Origin: Gleimia hominis
GTDB lineage: Bacteria > Actinomycetota > Actinomycetes > Actinomycetales > Actinomycetaceae
Assembly: GCF_002871945.2 (NCBI RefSeq)
Contig: NZ_CP126963.1
Span: 992,001 to 1,056,000 of the forward strand
Length of the DNA stretch: 64,000 bases
Reading direction: 5' to 3'
Made by a program: the position numbers and the translations under genes. Under the pieces are notes generated by a model. The model saw only the letters and a list, made by a program, of their open reading frames with translations, had not been told where the DNA came from and made no database searches. Below, in pieces: positions 35,652-45,063 of this stretch (position 1 is the stretch's first letter; every line of letters starts with the position of its first letter).

Positions 35652-36353
35652 TTATTGCGCATCCTTTTGGGTTTCGTTAATCGTGTTGACCACGTTGTCT
35701 AACGCCTCTTCCGCTTGTGGTCCGCGGGCCACGACGGTTACCGTGTCGCCGTCTTTTAGGCCCAATCCCATTACTGATAGTACCGAATCGGCTTCTACCT
35801 CGTTGATTGTCACTACCGCATCGTAGTTCGCCGCAACCCGCGCGATTTTAGCGGCCGGTCGGGCATGCAGACCAGCCGGGTCGTGGATGGTTGCTTGCGC
35901 GGTCACGGCCTGTGCGTTTGCGTAGTCTTCTTCCGATTCCGCTTGAGGTTCAGGCTCGCTCTGTGCTCTCCACTGCTGCGCGGCTTGGCGGGCCGCTTGC
36001 GCAACGGTGGATGCGTCGCCGCCACCTTGAGCTGCAACAGCTGCGGCTACAGCGCCCTCAACGAAAGGGGCATCCGCAAACACTACGGGTTCGTCGTCTA
36101 GGAACTCTAGTACGGATTCGGCGGTGAGGGTGGCTGACCCCAGGTCGGTTAGCACCACCACGGATCCGGCTTTGAGCATTTCGCTGAGGGCGTCGTCGAC
36201 TTTGTCGTAAGACGTTCCCAACCTGCCGTCAGCGGTTCCGGCAGCGGTTTTCATAGTCACGTTTGGTGCCATTTGCGCCGCGAGCGCAGCGAGACCGTTG
36301 GCGAGCTGTTCGCTGTGCGACACCAGCAGCAGCGCCGTCGTGGTCTCACTCAT
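35652..36353 (-). CDS. dhaM: DhaM, EIIA-HPr fusion phosphodonor of dihydroxyacetone kinase
   Basis: 233 residues. Residues 1-125 are the EIIA-Man-like DhaM domain with the phospho-His13 (LLLVSHSEQ); a Glu/Pro/Gln-rich linker (130-145) leads to an HPr domain (148-233) with phospho-His163 in GLHARPAAKI. The E. coli protein also has an enzyme I-like domain, absent here, so a general EI (ptsI) must phosphorylate it. It passes phosphate to ADP bound in DhaL. The start overlaps the dhaL stop by eight bases. Confidence 0.94.
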   Translation of the reverse strand: MSETTTALLLVSHSEQLANGLAALAAQMAPNVTMKTAAGTADGRLGTSYDKVDDALSEMLKAGSVVVLTDLGSATLTAESVLEFLDDEPVVFADAPFVEGAVAAAVAAQGGGDASTVAQAARQAAQQWRAQSEPEPQAESEEDYANAQAVTAQATIHDPAGLHARPAAKIARVAANYDAVVTINEVEADSVLSVMGLGLKDGDTVTVVARGPQAEEALDNVVNTINETQKDAQ

Positions 36354-36975
36354 CTACCGCTCCTAGAGCAGCCTGGAAAATCAGTGCGGTAGAAACCGCC
36401 CCCGGATCCAGGTGTCCAACGGAGCGTTCTCCCAGGTAGGAAGCCCGGCCTTTGCGGGCCCGCATGGGTTTAGTCGCCTCCGCGCCGGCGTGCGCACCGG
36501 CCGCCGCCGCTTCCAGCACTGCGCCTGGCTCAGCACCATCCGCAACGGCCTCGCGGGTGGCCCGCGCGGCCTGCGCTAACGCGTCCACCATAGTCTTCTC
36601 GCCGGGCGCTGCTTTGCCCCGCGCCTGCACGCCGTCGAGCATGGCTTCCACGAGCGCGTTCACGTCCGCCGCTTCAAGGGCTGGCGCATTCACAACCTTA
36701 GCGGCCCGCAAAAAAGCGGTGCCGTACAGGGGGCCGGCTGCCCCACCGACGGTAGACATGAGGGTTTTCGCGGTCAGTTTTAGCGCACTCGCAATCGAAT
36801 CGGGTTCGTTTTCTTCTAGGCGTTTACGCAGTGCCGTGAACCCGCGGTCCATGTTTTCACCGTGGTCGCCATCGCCAATCGCCCGATCCAGATCCACTAG
36901 TTCCTCACGGTTTTCACGCATCAACGCGGCGGTGTCATTCAACCACCGCACCGCCCAAGCGGTGTCTAAACTCAT
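36346..36975 (-). CDS. dhaL: Dihydroxyacetone kinase ADP-binding subunit DhaL
   Basis: 209-residue DhaL/Dak2 domain. DRAIGDGDHGENMDRGF carries the Mg-ADP ligating Asp residues; the later GGAAGPLYGTAFLRA and PGEKTMVDAL are typical. In the PTS-dependent kinase ADP is a bound cofactor that is rephosphorylated by DhaM. Its ATG directly abuts the dhaK stop (TAAATG). Confidence 0.95.
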   Translation of the reverse strand: MSLDTAWAVRWLNDTAALMRENREELVDLDRAIGDGDHGENMDRGFTALRKRLEENEPDSIASALKLTAKTLMSTVGGAAGPLYGTAFLRAAKVVNAPALEAADVNALVEAMLDGVQARGKAAPGEKTMVDALAQAARATREAVADGAEPGAVLEAAAAGAHAGAEATKPMRARKGRASYLGERSVGHLDPGAVSTALIFQAALGAVDE

Positions 36976-37977
36976 TTACATTCCCTTCCGGTACCCCGGT
37001 GTTAAAGCGGGCGCATCCACCAGTTCCAACATTCCCTCATCGACACGAAGCATGGTAACGGAACAGCCCGGCATCTCCAGGCTCGTAACAAAGTTACCCA
37101 CCAGCATGCGGACTGGTTCAACCCCATCGTCATCCAGTAGTTGCCCGAGCTTGCGGTTCACTATGTACAGTTCCGACAGTGGCGTGCCCCCCATGCCGTT
37201 CACCAACGTTACCACCTTGTCGCCCGTCTTAAACGGCAGGTCCTCCTGCACCTTCTCGTACAGCTCCGCGACCAACACGTCTGCTTCCCGCATGGATGTG
37301 CGCCGGTAACCGGGTTCCCCGTGAATCCCGATCCCGAGCTCCACTTCTCGCTCCCCCAAGTCGAACGAGGGCTTACCCGCATGCGGAACCGTGCACGGAC
37401 CCAGCGCCAACCCCATGGACCGCATGTTGTCGCACACGGCCTGCGCAACGGACTGCACCTGATCTAGATCGTCACCGCGTTCCGCAGCCGCCCCCGCGAT
37501 CTTCTCCACCAAGAAGGTTCCCGCCACACCGCGCCTGCCCGCGGTGTACAAAGAGTCTTCGACCGCAACGTCGTCCGCAACCACAACCGTGCGCACGTCC
37601 ACGTCTTCCATTTGCGCCAGTTCCGCCGCGGTTTCAAAGTTCAGCACGTCGCCCGTGTAGTTCTTCACGATATGCAGCACGCCGGCACCGCGATCCACCT
37701 GCTGCGTCGCCGCAACAATCGGATCCGGGGTGGGGGACGTGAAAACCGGGCCGGGCACTGCCGCATCCAACATCCCGTATCCAACGTAGCCCGTGTGCAG
37801 GGGCTCGTGGCCAGACCCACCCCCGGAAACGAGCGCTACCTTCCCCTCGTCTTTGGCTTGCTTTCGGTACACGTACGCGGGATCGTACTCAACTTGCACC
37901 AGATCACCGTGCGCCAGAGCGAATCCTTCTAAGGACTCGCGCACTACCTCATGGACATCATTGACCAGTTTCTTCAT
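36976..37977 (-). CDS. dhaK: Dihydroxyacetone kinase substrate-binding subunit DhaK
   Basis: 333 residues. His219 in GIGIHGEPGYRR is the residue that binds dihydroxyacetone covalently as a hemiaminal; SGGGSGHEPLHTGYVG (51-66) contributes His57 of the active site. First gene of dhaK-dhaL-dhaM, preceded by GGAGAAC and by a 32-bp inverted repeat at 38011-38042. The operon lets the cell use dihydroxyacetone through glycolysis. Confidence 0.96.
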   Translation of the reverse strand: MKKLVNDVHEVVRESLEGFALAHGDLVQVEYDPAYVYRKQAKDEGKVALVSGGGSGHEPLHTGYVGYGMLDAAVPGPVFTSPTPDPIVAATQQVDRGAGVLHIVKNYTGDVLNFETAAELAQMEDVDVRTVVVADDVAVEDSLYTAGRRGVAGTFLVEKIAGAAAERGDDLDQVQSVAQAVCDNMRSMGLALGPCTVPHAGKPSFDLGEREVELGIGIHGEPGYRRTSMREADVLVAELYEKVQEDLPFKTGDKVVTLVNGMGGTPLSELYIVNRKLGQLLDDDGVEPVRMLVGNFVTSLEMPGCSVTMLRVDEGMLELVDAPALTPGYRKGM

Positions 37978-38010
37978 TGTTCTCCTCGAACTACGCTCAA
38001 TAAAGCAGAT

Positions 38011-38042
38011 GGGACAAACGTGAATACAATCACGATTGTCCC
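38011..38042. promoter_or_regulatory. 32-bp inverted repeat upstream of dhaK, probable operator
   Basis: Half-sites GGGACAAACGTGA and TCACGATTGTCCC match in 12 of 13 positions around a six-base centre (ATACAA). It lies 33 bases before the dhaK start, where a promoter would be (TTTATT near 37999 may be the -10). The size and symmetry fit a dimeric repressor or activator. No regulator gene is adjacent. Confidence 0.7.
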
Positions 38043-38082
38043 ATCATTACTTCCGTATTACCAGGGTTTAGTGCGCGTGCGT

Positions 38083-39591
38083 TTAAAGCCGCTGGTTTTG
38101 TTCTTTCATGAGGTCCCGCACGTGGCCCACGAGGACGACGGAACCGAACACCACCACCCCGTTTGACGCCGCCGGATCGGTCGACGCGTCCGCTTGCTCA
38201 ACCGCCTGGTCGATCGCATCCAGCAAAGAGTGCTGCACACTCACCCGGTCGGGTCCGAACACGTCCACCGCGACCTCCCCCAGGTCTTGCGCCGGCATAG
38301 CGCGGGGCGTGTCCATCCCGGTGATAACGATCGAATCTAGGATCGGTTCCATTTCGGACAGCACGGCCTCCACGTTCTTATCCGCCATCGCAGCGTACAC
38401 GCCGACCATGTGGGTGTAGTCAAACGACTCCCCAAGCGCGGTGGCGAGCGCGCGGGCCCCGTGCGGATTGTGCGCGGCGTCCACCACGATCGACGGGGAG
38501 GTGCGCACCACCTCTAACCGCCCCGGGGAGGTTGCGGATGCGAACCCTTCTTCCACGAGCGTGCCCTCGAGAGCGCGACCGCCGTTAAACGCTTCCATCG
38601 CCGCAAGAGCTAACGCCGCGTTCTGCGCCTGGTGGGCGCCCACGAGCGGGACGAACACGTCGGCGTACACGGCTGCGGGAGTGCGCACAGTCAGCATTTG
38701 CCCACCGACCGCTAGGCGCCGCTGCGCAACCTCAAAGTCCCGGCCTTCAACTCGAAGTTGGGCATCTACCTCACGGGCACGCTGCTCCAAAATTTCCATA
38801 ACTTCGGGTTCTTGGTGCGCAACAATGGCCACGCTCCCGGGTTTGATTATTCCCGCTTTCTCCGCCGCAATCTGACGCAGTGTGGAACCAAGCCATTTCT
38901 CGTGGTCGTGTGCGATCGGGGCAATCACCGCCACTTCCGCGTCGAGCACGTTGGTGGCATCCCACGTACCCCCCATGCCCACTTCCACCACGGCGGCGTC
39001 CACGGGAATATCCGCGAACCCCGCAAGCGCTATTACCGTGAGGATTTCGAAGAACGACATGCGGGGCTTGCCAGCCTGCTCGTTCGCTTCATCAACCATG
39101 TCGAGGTAGAGCGCGACGTCGTCGAACAGGGCGTTGAACTGCGCTTCCGTAACCGGTTCGTCGTTAATGCTGATGCGTTCGCACATGCTGTGCAAGTGCG
39201 GACTGGTGTAGCGCCCCACCTTCCGCCCCGTAGCCATCAGCAATGCAGAAAGCATGCGCGCGGTTGAGGTTTTCCCGTTTGTGCCCGTAATGTGCACGCT
39301 CCGGTACGTGGTTTGCGGATCCCCGAGGATTCCCAGGGCCATGCGCACGCGTTCTAATGACGGCTGTATCTTGTGCTCCGGGGCGCGCGCTAGAATCGCC
39401 TGTTCAATCGCCCGGTATCGCTCGTGGATTGCCACGCGCTCCTCGTTCCCGAGTTTGGTTGCCTGCGGCGGCGTTTCCTGCTCCTCTTCAGGCAGCATGT
39501 GCAGCGACCCTAACGCGGACCGCAGGTCGGTTGACACGTCGCGGTCCATTATTTCGCTGAGTTTACGTTCCGTATCCAGATCCTCAGTCAC
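38083..39591 (-). CDS. folC: Folylpolyglutamate synthase / dihydrofolate synthase
   Basis: 502-residue Mur-ligase-like enzyme adding glutamate to folates. P-loop [29 protein letters not shown] and the omega-loop region follow; C-terminal [13 protein letters not shown] is the family's DAAHNP motif. The first ~55 residues are a Glu-rich extension typical of actinobacterial FolC. The GTG start overlaps the ileS stop (GTGA). Two paired functions or only one cannot be told from sequence. Confidence 0.95.
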   Translation of the reverse strand: MTEDLDTERKLSEIMDRDVSTDLRSALGSLHMLPEEEQETPPQATKLGNEERVAIHERYRAIEQAILARAPEHKIQPSLERVRMALGILGDPQTTYRSVHITGTNGKTSTARMLSALLMATGRKVGRYTSPHLHSMCERISINDEPVTEAQFNALFDDVALYLDMVDEANEQAGKPRMSFFEILTVIALAGFADIPVDAAVVEVGMGGTWDATNVLDAEVAVIAPIAHDHEKWLGSTLRQIAAEKAGIIKPGSVAIVAHQEPEVMEILEQRAREVDAQLRVEGRDFEVAQRRLAVGGQMLTVRTPAAVYADVFVPLVGAHQAQNAALALAAMEAFNGGRALEGTLVEEGFASATSPGRLEVVRTSPSIVVDAAHNPHGARALATALGESFDYTHMVGVYAAMADKNVEAVLSEMEPILDSIVITGMDTPRAMPAQDLGEVAVDVFGPDRVSVQHSLLDAIDQAVEQADASTDPAASNGVVVFGSVVLVGHVRDLMKEQNQRL

Positions 39592-42500
39592 GATCGTTTC
39601 GTCACCTCAATCTTCACTTCGTCCACACCGCCGGTGATGTGCGTTTCGAGTGCGAGCACTTCGTGGGCAATCATGTCCGCATGCGTGCGGGCGGCGGCCA
39701 CATGTTCGTTTGGTACCTGCAGCGTGAGGTTGATGCGGTCTGAAATATCCAAGCCCGCTTGTTTCCGTGCGTCTTGGATGGCGCGCACGAGGTCGCGTGC
39801 GTACCCTTCCGCTTTTAGTTCCTCATCCAGTTGCGTATCTAGGACCACGAATGAGCCCGATCCGAGCACTGTGGCCGACTGTCCTTCTTCCGCTTGCACG
39901 ACGGTAGCGAGTTTAACTTGGTCTCCACTCAGCCGCACAGGTTCGCCTTCTACGAGCACGGTTGGGAAAACAACGCTGCCGTCTTCCGCTTGCCACTGCC
40001 CTTGTTTTTGCGCTGCGAACAGTTTTGACGTGTAGCGCCGCACCGCGGGGTCGAATGCGCGCGGGTTCAGCGTGAGTTCTTGCCTGGTTTCTAATCCGGA
40101 GGTGTCCGGCGCGCTCAAACGCACGTTTTTCACGTTTACTTCTGAGGCAATGAGGTGCTTGTAAGCCTCCAGGTTTTGCGCCAGTGGGGATACTACCGTG
40201 AGGGAGCGCAGCGGTTGGCGGACGCGGATCTGTTCGGCTTTGCGCAGTGAGTGGCCGCCAGAGACGACGTCGCGCACCTCATTCATGGTTTGCAGTAGTT
40301 CGTCGTTTGCCCACGCCTGCCCGATATGCGGGTAGTCCGTGAGGTGCACTGACTCACCGCCGGTTAGGCCCCTCCAGATCTCTTCTGTGACCAGTGGCAG
40401 CAGTGGTGCGGACACGCGCATGAGCACTTCCAGTGCCGTGTACAGGGTGTCGAACGCGTCGTGGTCCTCATCCCAGAACCGTTGGCGCGACACGCGCACG
40501 TACCAGTTGGTCAGCAGGTCCAAGTGGGCGCGCACCAGTTCGCATGCTCCGGGAATATCAAACCGGTTTTGCGCCGCTTCCACCTCTATCGCTAGTTGCC
40601 TGGTGCGGGCAAGCAAGTACTGGTCCATGACGGGCAGGGCCTTCACCCGCGCCTCATCATCTGGAGCGATCGCGGTCGCAAGGTAGCCGCTCCCTTTCGC
40701 ACACGTTTTTGCGTACAGCGCGAAGAAGTAGTAGGCGTTCCACATGGGCAGCACGATCTGGCGTACCGTGTCGCGAATTCCCCGTTCAGTTACCACGAGG
40801 TTCCCGCCGTTCACCACGTTTGAGGACATGAGGAACCAGCGCATGGCATCGGACCCGTAGTCGTTGAACACACCGTTCACATCCGGGTAGTTGCGCAGTG
40901 ATTTACTCATTTTCCGACCGTCGTCACCGAGGACGATGCCGTGGCTCACGCAGTTGTTGAACGCGGGGCGGTCAAACAGTGCGGTAGCGAGCACGTGAAG
41001 CGTGTAGAACCACCCGCGGGTTTGCCCAATGTATTCAACAATGAAGTCACCCGGGTAATGGTCTTCAAACCAGTCTTCGTTCTCAAACGGGTAGTGCACC
41101 TGTGCGAACGGCATCGACCCGGAGTCGAACCAGCAGTCCAACACGTCGGGGATCCGCCGCATCGTGGACTGCCCGGTTGGGTCATCCGGGTTCGGGCGAG
41201 TCAGAGAGTCAATAAAGGGGCGGTGGAGGTTATCTACCTTCACCCCGAAGTCGCGCTCCAGTTCCTCAAAAGACCCGTATACGTCAATGCGGGGGTAATC
41301 GGGATTATCCGACTTCCACACCGGGATTGGGCTCCCCCAGAACCGGTTGCGGGAAATCGACCAGTCCCGCGCTCCCTCAAGCCACTTCCCGAACTGGCCG
41401 TGCTTGATGTGCGCAGGACACCAGTTGATCTGCTCGTTCAACTCCACCATGCGGTCGCGGAAAGCGGTTACTTGCACGAACCAAGAAGACACCGCCCGGT
41501 AGATCAGGGGTTTGCGGCAACGCCAGCAGTGCGGGTAGGAGTGGGCGAAAGACTGCTGGCGCACCAGGCGGGCACGCTCGCTGCGGGGAGTGCGCGCCAC
41601 GGGCCCTTCGTCTTCTTCCCAACCGCGCCGCAGGTCCCGGGTGATTGGCTTGTTTGCGTCGAACACTTGCAGGCCTTCGTAATCGGGAACTTCGGCAGTG
41701 AACTTACCGGCCTCGTCAACGGGCACGACGGCGCGGATGTTGTTTTCCACGCACACGTTCATGTCGTCTTCACCGAACGCGGGGGCGATGTGCACCAGCC
41801 CGGTGCCGTCTTCCGTAGTGACGAAGTCCGCGGCAATCACGTGCCACGCGTTTTCACCCGGCGCCTCATCTTTGCCGCGGCCGACGAAGTAGTCGAAGAT
41901 TGGGGTGTATGCGCGGCCCACTAAATCACTGCCTTTATATGTGGCAACCACCCGGGGGTCTTCCCCCAGTTCTGCCGCGTACCGGTCCACTAGCGCCTGG
42001 GCGAGCACCACTTTCTCCCCCACCAACTCACCTTCGGTGGGTTCAACTGTCACGTAGTCCGTATTCGGATCCACTGCGATCGCGAGGTTAGATGGCAGTG
42101 TCCACGGGGTGGTGGTCCAGATCAGGGCCAGCTCCCCGGTTTCCAAACGCATGCCGACGGTGAGCGTGTTGTCTTGCCGGTCCTGGTAGACGTCGTCATC
42201 CATTTTTAGTTCGTGGTTCGACAGCGGGGTTTCGTCGTTCCAACAGTATGGAAGCACCCGGTAGCCCTCATAAACCAGACCTTTATCCCACAGGGTTTTA
42301 AACGCCCAGATCACGGACTCCATGTAGGTGGGGTCGAGGGTCTTGTAGTCATTTTCGAAATCGACCCAGCGGGCTTGGCGGGTAACGTATTCTTCCCACT
42401 CGTCGGTGTAGCGCAACACGGACGACCGGCAGGCGTCGTTGAACGCGGCGATACCGATACCGCCTTCCCCTTCAATCTGGGATTTGTCTTCTATCCCGAG

Positions 42501-42836
42501 GATCCGTTCGGCCTCCAGTTCCGCCGGGAGGCCGTGCGTGTCCCACCCGAACCGGCGTTCCACGTGCCGGCCCTGCATCGTTTGGTACCGGCCCACGATG
42601 TCTTTAACGTAACCGGTTAGCAGGTGCCCATAGTGAGGCAGGCCGTTAGCGAACGGGGGGCCGTCGTAGAAAACGAACTCGTTATCACCGTTCTTACCGG
42701 CCGGGCGTTGGGCAATGGACTTCTTGAACGTATCGTCCGTTTTCCAGTACGCGAGGACGTCGCGTTCAACGTCTGGGAAAAATGGGGATGCTTCTACGTC
42801 ACCACTGCGGTGCAAGGGGTAATTCTTCTCGCTCAC
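39588..42836 (-). CDS. ileS: Isoleucyl-tRNA synthetase
   Basis: 1082-residue class I synthetase. The HIGH motif appears as HYGH in [16 protein letters not shown] as [13 protein letters not shown], and the CP1 editing domain is complete. The sequence style ([26 protein letters not shown]) and length are those of the eukaryote-like type 2 IleRS, a group known for weak inhibition by mupirocin; that property is inferred. GTG start with a GAGGACAGG ribosome-binding site that is sequestered in a hairpin of the T-box leader. Confidence 0.97.
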   Translation of the reverse strand: MSEKNYPLHRSGDVEASPFFPDVERDVLAYWKTDDTFKKSIAQRPAGKNGDNEFVFYDGPPFANGLPHYGHLLTGYVKDIVGRYQTMQGRHVERRFGWDTHGLPAELEAERILGIEDKSQIEGEGGIGIAAFNDACRSSVLRYTDEWEEYVTRQARWVDFENDYKTLDPTYMESVIWAFKTLWDKGLVYEGYRVLPYCWNDETPLSNHELKMDDDVYQDRQDNTLTVGMRLETGELALIWTTTPWTLPSNLAIAVDPNTDYVTVEPTEGELVGEKVVLAQALVDRYAAELGEDPRVVATYKGSDLVGRAYTPIFDYFVGRGKDEAPGENAWHVIAADFVTTEDGTGLVHIAPAFGEDDMNVCVENNIRAVVPVDEAGKFTAEVPDYEGLQVFDANKPITRDLRRGWEEDEGPVARTPRSERARLVRQQSFAHSYPHCWRCRKPLIYRAVSSWFVQVTAFRDRMVELNEQINWCPAHIKHGQFGKWLEGARDWSISRNRFWGSPIPVWKSDNPDYPRIDVYGSFEELERDFGVKVDNLHRPFIDSLTRPNPDDPTGQSTMRRIPDVLDCWFDSGSMPFAQVHYPFENEDWFEDHYPGDFIVEYIGQTRGWFYTLHVLATALFDRPAFNNCVSHGIVLGDDGRKMSKSLRNYPDVNGVFNDYGSDAMRWFLMSSNVVNGGNLVVTERGIRDTVRQIVLPMWNAYYFFALYAKTCAKGSGYLATAIAPDDEARVKALPVMDQYLLARTRQLAIEVEAAQNRFDIPGACELVRAHLDLLTNWYVRVSRQRFWDEDHDAFDTLYTALEVLMRVSAPLLPLVTEEIWRGLTGGESVHLTDYPHIGQAWANDELLQTMNEVRDVVSGGHSLRKAEQIRVRQPLRSLTVVSPLAQNLEAYKHLIASEVNVKNVRLSAPDTSGLETRQELTLNPRAFDPAVRRYTSKLFAAQKQGQWQAEDGSVVFPTVLVEGEPVRLSGDQVKLATVVQAEEGQSATVLGSGSFVVLDTQLDEELKAEGYARDLVRAIQDARKQAGLDISDRINLTLQVPNEHVAAARTHADMIAHEVLALETHITGGVDEVKIEVTKRS

Positions 42837-43216
42837 GTTACCTGTCCTCGAGTCCTAATCGTCTGTCGTCGAGGACGTGGCCGACCACGGGGTCGGTTGC
42901 GCGGTACCACCTCGCTTGCCCCACCGCGAACACGTGTTTCCCGCACCACCCTCATGGGGTGGTTGCCAGGTTCTACCAGTTACCGGGCTTCACCGGCTAC
43001 CGGGATACACCAGGAACCGGGCTACGCCGGCTCCCGGGTTTAACGAGTGCTCGTGGGGCCGCTTGTTATCTGCTATTTCGGGCTTACCCGCCCGGTTCTA
43101 ATAAGCGTTAACGCGTTTCTTCCGGGTGGCTCGTCGGTGATATCCGCAGGTAGAACCAAGTTTTGCAAGAACGCGAAGTTCGCGGGTTCTTCAAGCGGGC
43201 CGAGTCTATGCCGTTG
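42837..43216 (-). promoter_or_regulatory. Translational T-box riboswitch of ileS
   Basis: The conserved T-box sequence AGGTGGTACCGCG is present (minus strand of 42900-42912). Downstream, GTCCTCGA (42876-42869) pairs with TCGAGGAC (42851-42844), and the latter contains the ileS Shine-Dalgarno, so the off state hides the ribosome-binding site. Upstream, a stem I candidate (about 43210-43130) has an internal loop GGATATCACCG in which ATC (43141-43139), an Ile codon, fits the specifier; an upper hairpin AAGAAC...GTTCTT lies above it. This is the actinobacterial mode, control of translation by uncharged tRNA-Ile. Between stem I and the T-box lies a 17-bp tandem repeat. Confidence 0.88.
42956..43040 (-). 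repeat. 17-bp degenerate tandem repeat inside the T-box leader
   Basis: Five units on the minus strand: AACCCGGGAGCCGGCGT, AGCCCGGTTCCTGGTGT, ATCCCGGTAGCCGGTGA, AGCCCGGTAACTGGTAG and a decayed AACCTGGCAACCACCCC. They occupy the linker between stem I and the T-box element of the ileS leader. Confidence 0.75.
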
Positions 43217-43222
43217 CTCGCC

Positions 43223-43228
43223 ATTGTA
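43223..43228 (-). promoter_or_regulatory. Candidate -10 of the ileS leader
   Basis: TACAAT on the minus strand; a weak -35 TTAGTT is 16 bases upstream. The start point would be near 43216, just before stem I of the T-box. Confidence 0.45.
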
Positions 43229-43383
43229 ACGAACCGGATTGTTAAACTAAACCCCGAATGCGGCTGCGGACTGTGTTTTTGCTTACGCATTTTCCGCCCT
43301 GCGTTTGGTACCCAGGTTAGACAAGACTTTGCACACGCGTGAGGCGATAGCCTACACGTAGGTTATAGACGAAGGAGGAGCCC

Positions 43384-43773
43384 GTGGACGCAACAGTGAT
43401 GGGCGCGTTAGCGCACAAAATGGGGATTGAACTGGTGGACCTGTCTGCTGAGGGAGGTTACGCGACTATGCCCGTGGAAGGTAATACGCAGCCAATTGGT
43501 TTGCTGCACGGTGGGGCGTCTGCCGTTTTAGCCGAGCAGTTGGGTTCCCTCGTGGCCCGCGCAAATGCGCCCAAGGGAAAAACCGCGGTGGGGATTGAAC
43601 TGAATGTTACACATCACTCCTCGGCGCGCAGTGGGCGGGTGCATGCGCGCGCGCAAACGCTGAAGGCGGGCAGGTCCCTCGTGGCAACACAAATTCAGAT
43701 TCGCGACGACGCAGACCAGTTGTGCGCCAGCGCGCGCCTTACCTGCATGCTGATTGACGCACCCAAAAACTAA
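43384..43773 (+). CDS. PaaI-family hotdog thioesterase
   Basis: 129-residue hotdog-fold protein; GLLHGGASAVLAEQLGS is the family core with the catalytic-loop His and Glu. Such enzymes hydrolyse acyl-CoA or aromatic acyl-CoA (for example 1,4-dihydroxy-2-naphthoyl-CoA); the substrate here is not determined. GTG start with GGAGGAG upstream. Convergent with the cytochrome-b-like gene and divergent from ileS. Confidence 0.88.
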   Translation: MDATVMGALAHKMGIELVDLSAEGGYATMPVEGNTQPIGLLHGGASAVLAEQLGSLVARANAPKGKTAVGIELNVTHHSSARSGRVHARAQTLKAGRSLVATQIQIRDDADQLCASARLTCMLIDAPKN

Positions 43774-43853
43774 GGCTTTTCTGTCCGCCCACCTTAAACG
43801 CACGTTTACAACCCGGGGCTGCCTGGGCGCGAAATGCAACTCCCAAAACCCCG

Positions 43854-44765
43854 CTACCGGCGGGTGACGCGACCAAACAAAGTGGCGAAGGTTCGCATCA
43901 GCACGGGCTTTAACCCCCAGGTGGCGAACGCGGTTAATGCCAGTACTACAACTGCCACCACCAGGCCCCACAGGCTGTTGTCGTTGCGGGCAGCGAACAT
44001 GTGGTTGAGGTTTTGAATCAGCCCAGTGCTGGCCACCAGCACCAGGTGCACGACCACGAATAGGCCGTACGCGATCATGGTTGGAAAGTGGATTGCCCGT
44101 GCCCACGGCATGGGGAATGCTCGGTTCCACTTTTTTGGCCACAGGGTGGACATCCGCCAGCCGGTGATTATCGCCAGTGGGGTCAGAATGAACACAACGG
44201 CAAAGTACGCCAGCATTTGCAACGCGTTGTACGCGATCCACCCATTGTCGGCCGGCCAGTGGAACGAAAGGTATTGCAAGGCCACGGACGCGCTGTGGGC
44301 GAACACGTCCCAGCTGGTTGGAATCAGCCGGACCCAGCGTCCAGAAATGAACATGAGTACGACGTACCCGAGTCCGCTAACCATCCACAGCACGTCCACC
44401 AGCACGTGCGTGAACTGCAGGACACTCACCTTTGGGGATTTGCGCGGCCATTTTGGTTTGAGGTACCCGGCGCCTCGGCGCGAAAACCTCACTTGCATAC
44501 CGGTTTTCACGATGAGGGCCATGAAGAATATGTTCAGTGCGTGAAGTGCGCACACCCAGGCGGCGTTGCCCTCAAACTCGGCACCGGTAGCAACCCCGGG
44601 GTATTTAGACACGAAGTGCTGAACGGCAGCTGTGTTCCACGACAGGCACGCGGCAACCACCAATGCTAAGAGCGCGAGCGCAGCCCCTGCCCACGCATAG
44701 CGGTGGGACGCTATCGACTCGACCGCGGCCTTAACGATTGGTGACTTCACCGAGTTTTTTCGCAC
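43854..44765 (-). CDS. Cytochrome b-like multi-helix membrane protein
   Basis: 303 residues with about five membrane helices (near 25-45, 65-90, 125-150, 180-205, 225-250, with another at 270-290). Helix-located His residues (CALHALNIFF, LQFTHVLVDVLW, AIHFPTMIAYG, VVVHLVLV) fit haem ligands of the cytochrome b561/formate-dehydrogenase gamma group. It may pass electrons between quinone and an external partner, but no partner oxidoreductase is nearby, so the role is open. GTG start with AAGGGA upstream. Confidence 0.72.
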   Translation of the reverse strand: MRKNSVKSPIVKAAVESIASHRYAWAGAALALLALVVAACLSWNTAAVQHFVSKYPGVATGAEFEGNAAWVCALHALNIFFMALIVKTGMQVRFSRRGAGYLKPKWPRKSPKVSVLQFTHVLVDVLWMVSGLGYVVLMFISGRWVRLIPTSWDVFAHSASVALQYLSFHWPADNGWIAYNALQMLAYFAVVFILTPLAIITGWRMSTLWPKKWNRAFPMPWARAIHFPTMIAYGLFVVVHLVLVASTGLIQNLNHMFAARNDNSLWGLVVAVVVLALTAFATWGLKPVLMRTFATLFGRVTRR

Positions 44766-44838
44766 AGAATATCCCTTTTTAACAGTTTTTCGTTCGAGTG
44801 CATGCTATCGAAAAAGTAGAGGTAAGTGCATATAAAAA

Positions 44839-44859
44839 ACCGGGGGTTGAACCCCCGGT
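44839..44859 (-). terminator. Intrinsic terminator of tRNA-His
   Basis: ACCGGGGGT and ACCCCCGGT with a three-base loop, followed on the minus strand by six T. It lies seven bases after the tRNA-His 3' end. The best textbook terminator in the window. Confidence 0.9.
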
Positions 44860-44865
44860 GAGCTG

Positions 44866-44939
44866 GGTGAGTGACGGGGCTCGAACCCGCGACATCCTGG
44901 ACCACAACCAGGTGCTCTACCAGCTGAGCTACACCCACC
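44866..44939 (-). tRNA. tRNA-His (GTG)
   Basis: Cloverleaf on the minus strand: acceptor GTGGGTG/CACTCAC, D-arm AGCTCAGCTGGTAGAGC, anticodon stem CCTGG/CCAGG around loop TTGTGGT (anticodon GTG), T-arm GCGGGTTCGAGCCCCGT. The extra 5' G opposite C73 marks tRNA-His. The 3' CCA is not encoded. Confidence 0.96.
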
Positions 44940-44972
44940 ATCACCACTTCTTGAGTGAAGCAGCAAGACCTT

Positions 44973-45001
44973 ACTTTACCAGCACGCTCAGCTAAACCCA
45001 A
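44973..45001 (-). promoter_or_regulatory. Promoter of tRNA-His
   Basis: -35 TTGGGT (45001-44996) and -10 TAAAGT (44978-44973) on the minus strand, 17 bases apart, about 34 bases upstream of the tRNA 5' end. Confidence 0.55.
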
Positions 45002-45007
45002 AACCAA

Positions 45008-45031
45008 TGAGCGTTAGGAAAATCACGCTCA
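45008..45031 (-). terminator. Hairpin after the ATP-grasp gene
   Basis: TGAGCGT and ACGCTCA with a ten-base loop, 33 bases past the stop of the ATP-grasp gene, followed on the minus strand by TTGGTTTTGGGTTT. A weak intrinsic terminator, just upstream of the tRNA-His promoter. Confidence 0.5.
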
Positions 45032-45063
45032 GACTTGTAGGCGGCTGGTGTCAGAATCAGTTT

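Noticed and set aside
43528..44241. 237-codon minus-strand frame across the thioesterase and cytochrome-b-like genes
   Set aside because: It is a shadow frame: it overlaps two well supported genes and has no recognisable domain.
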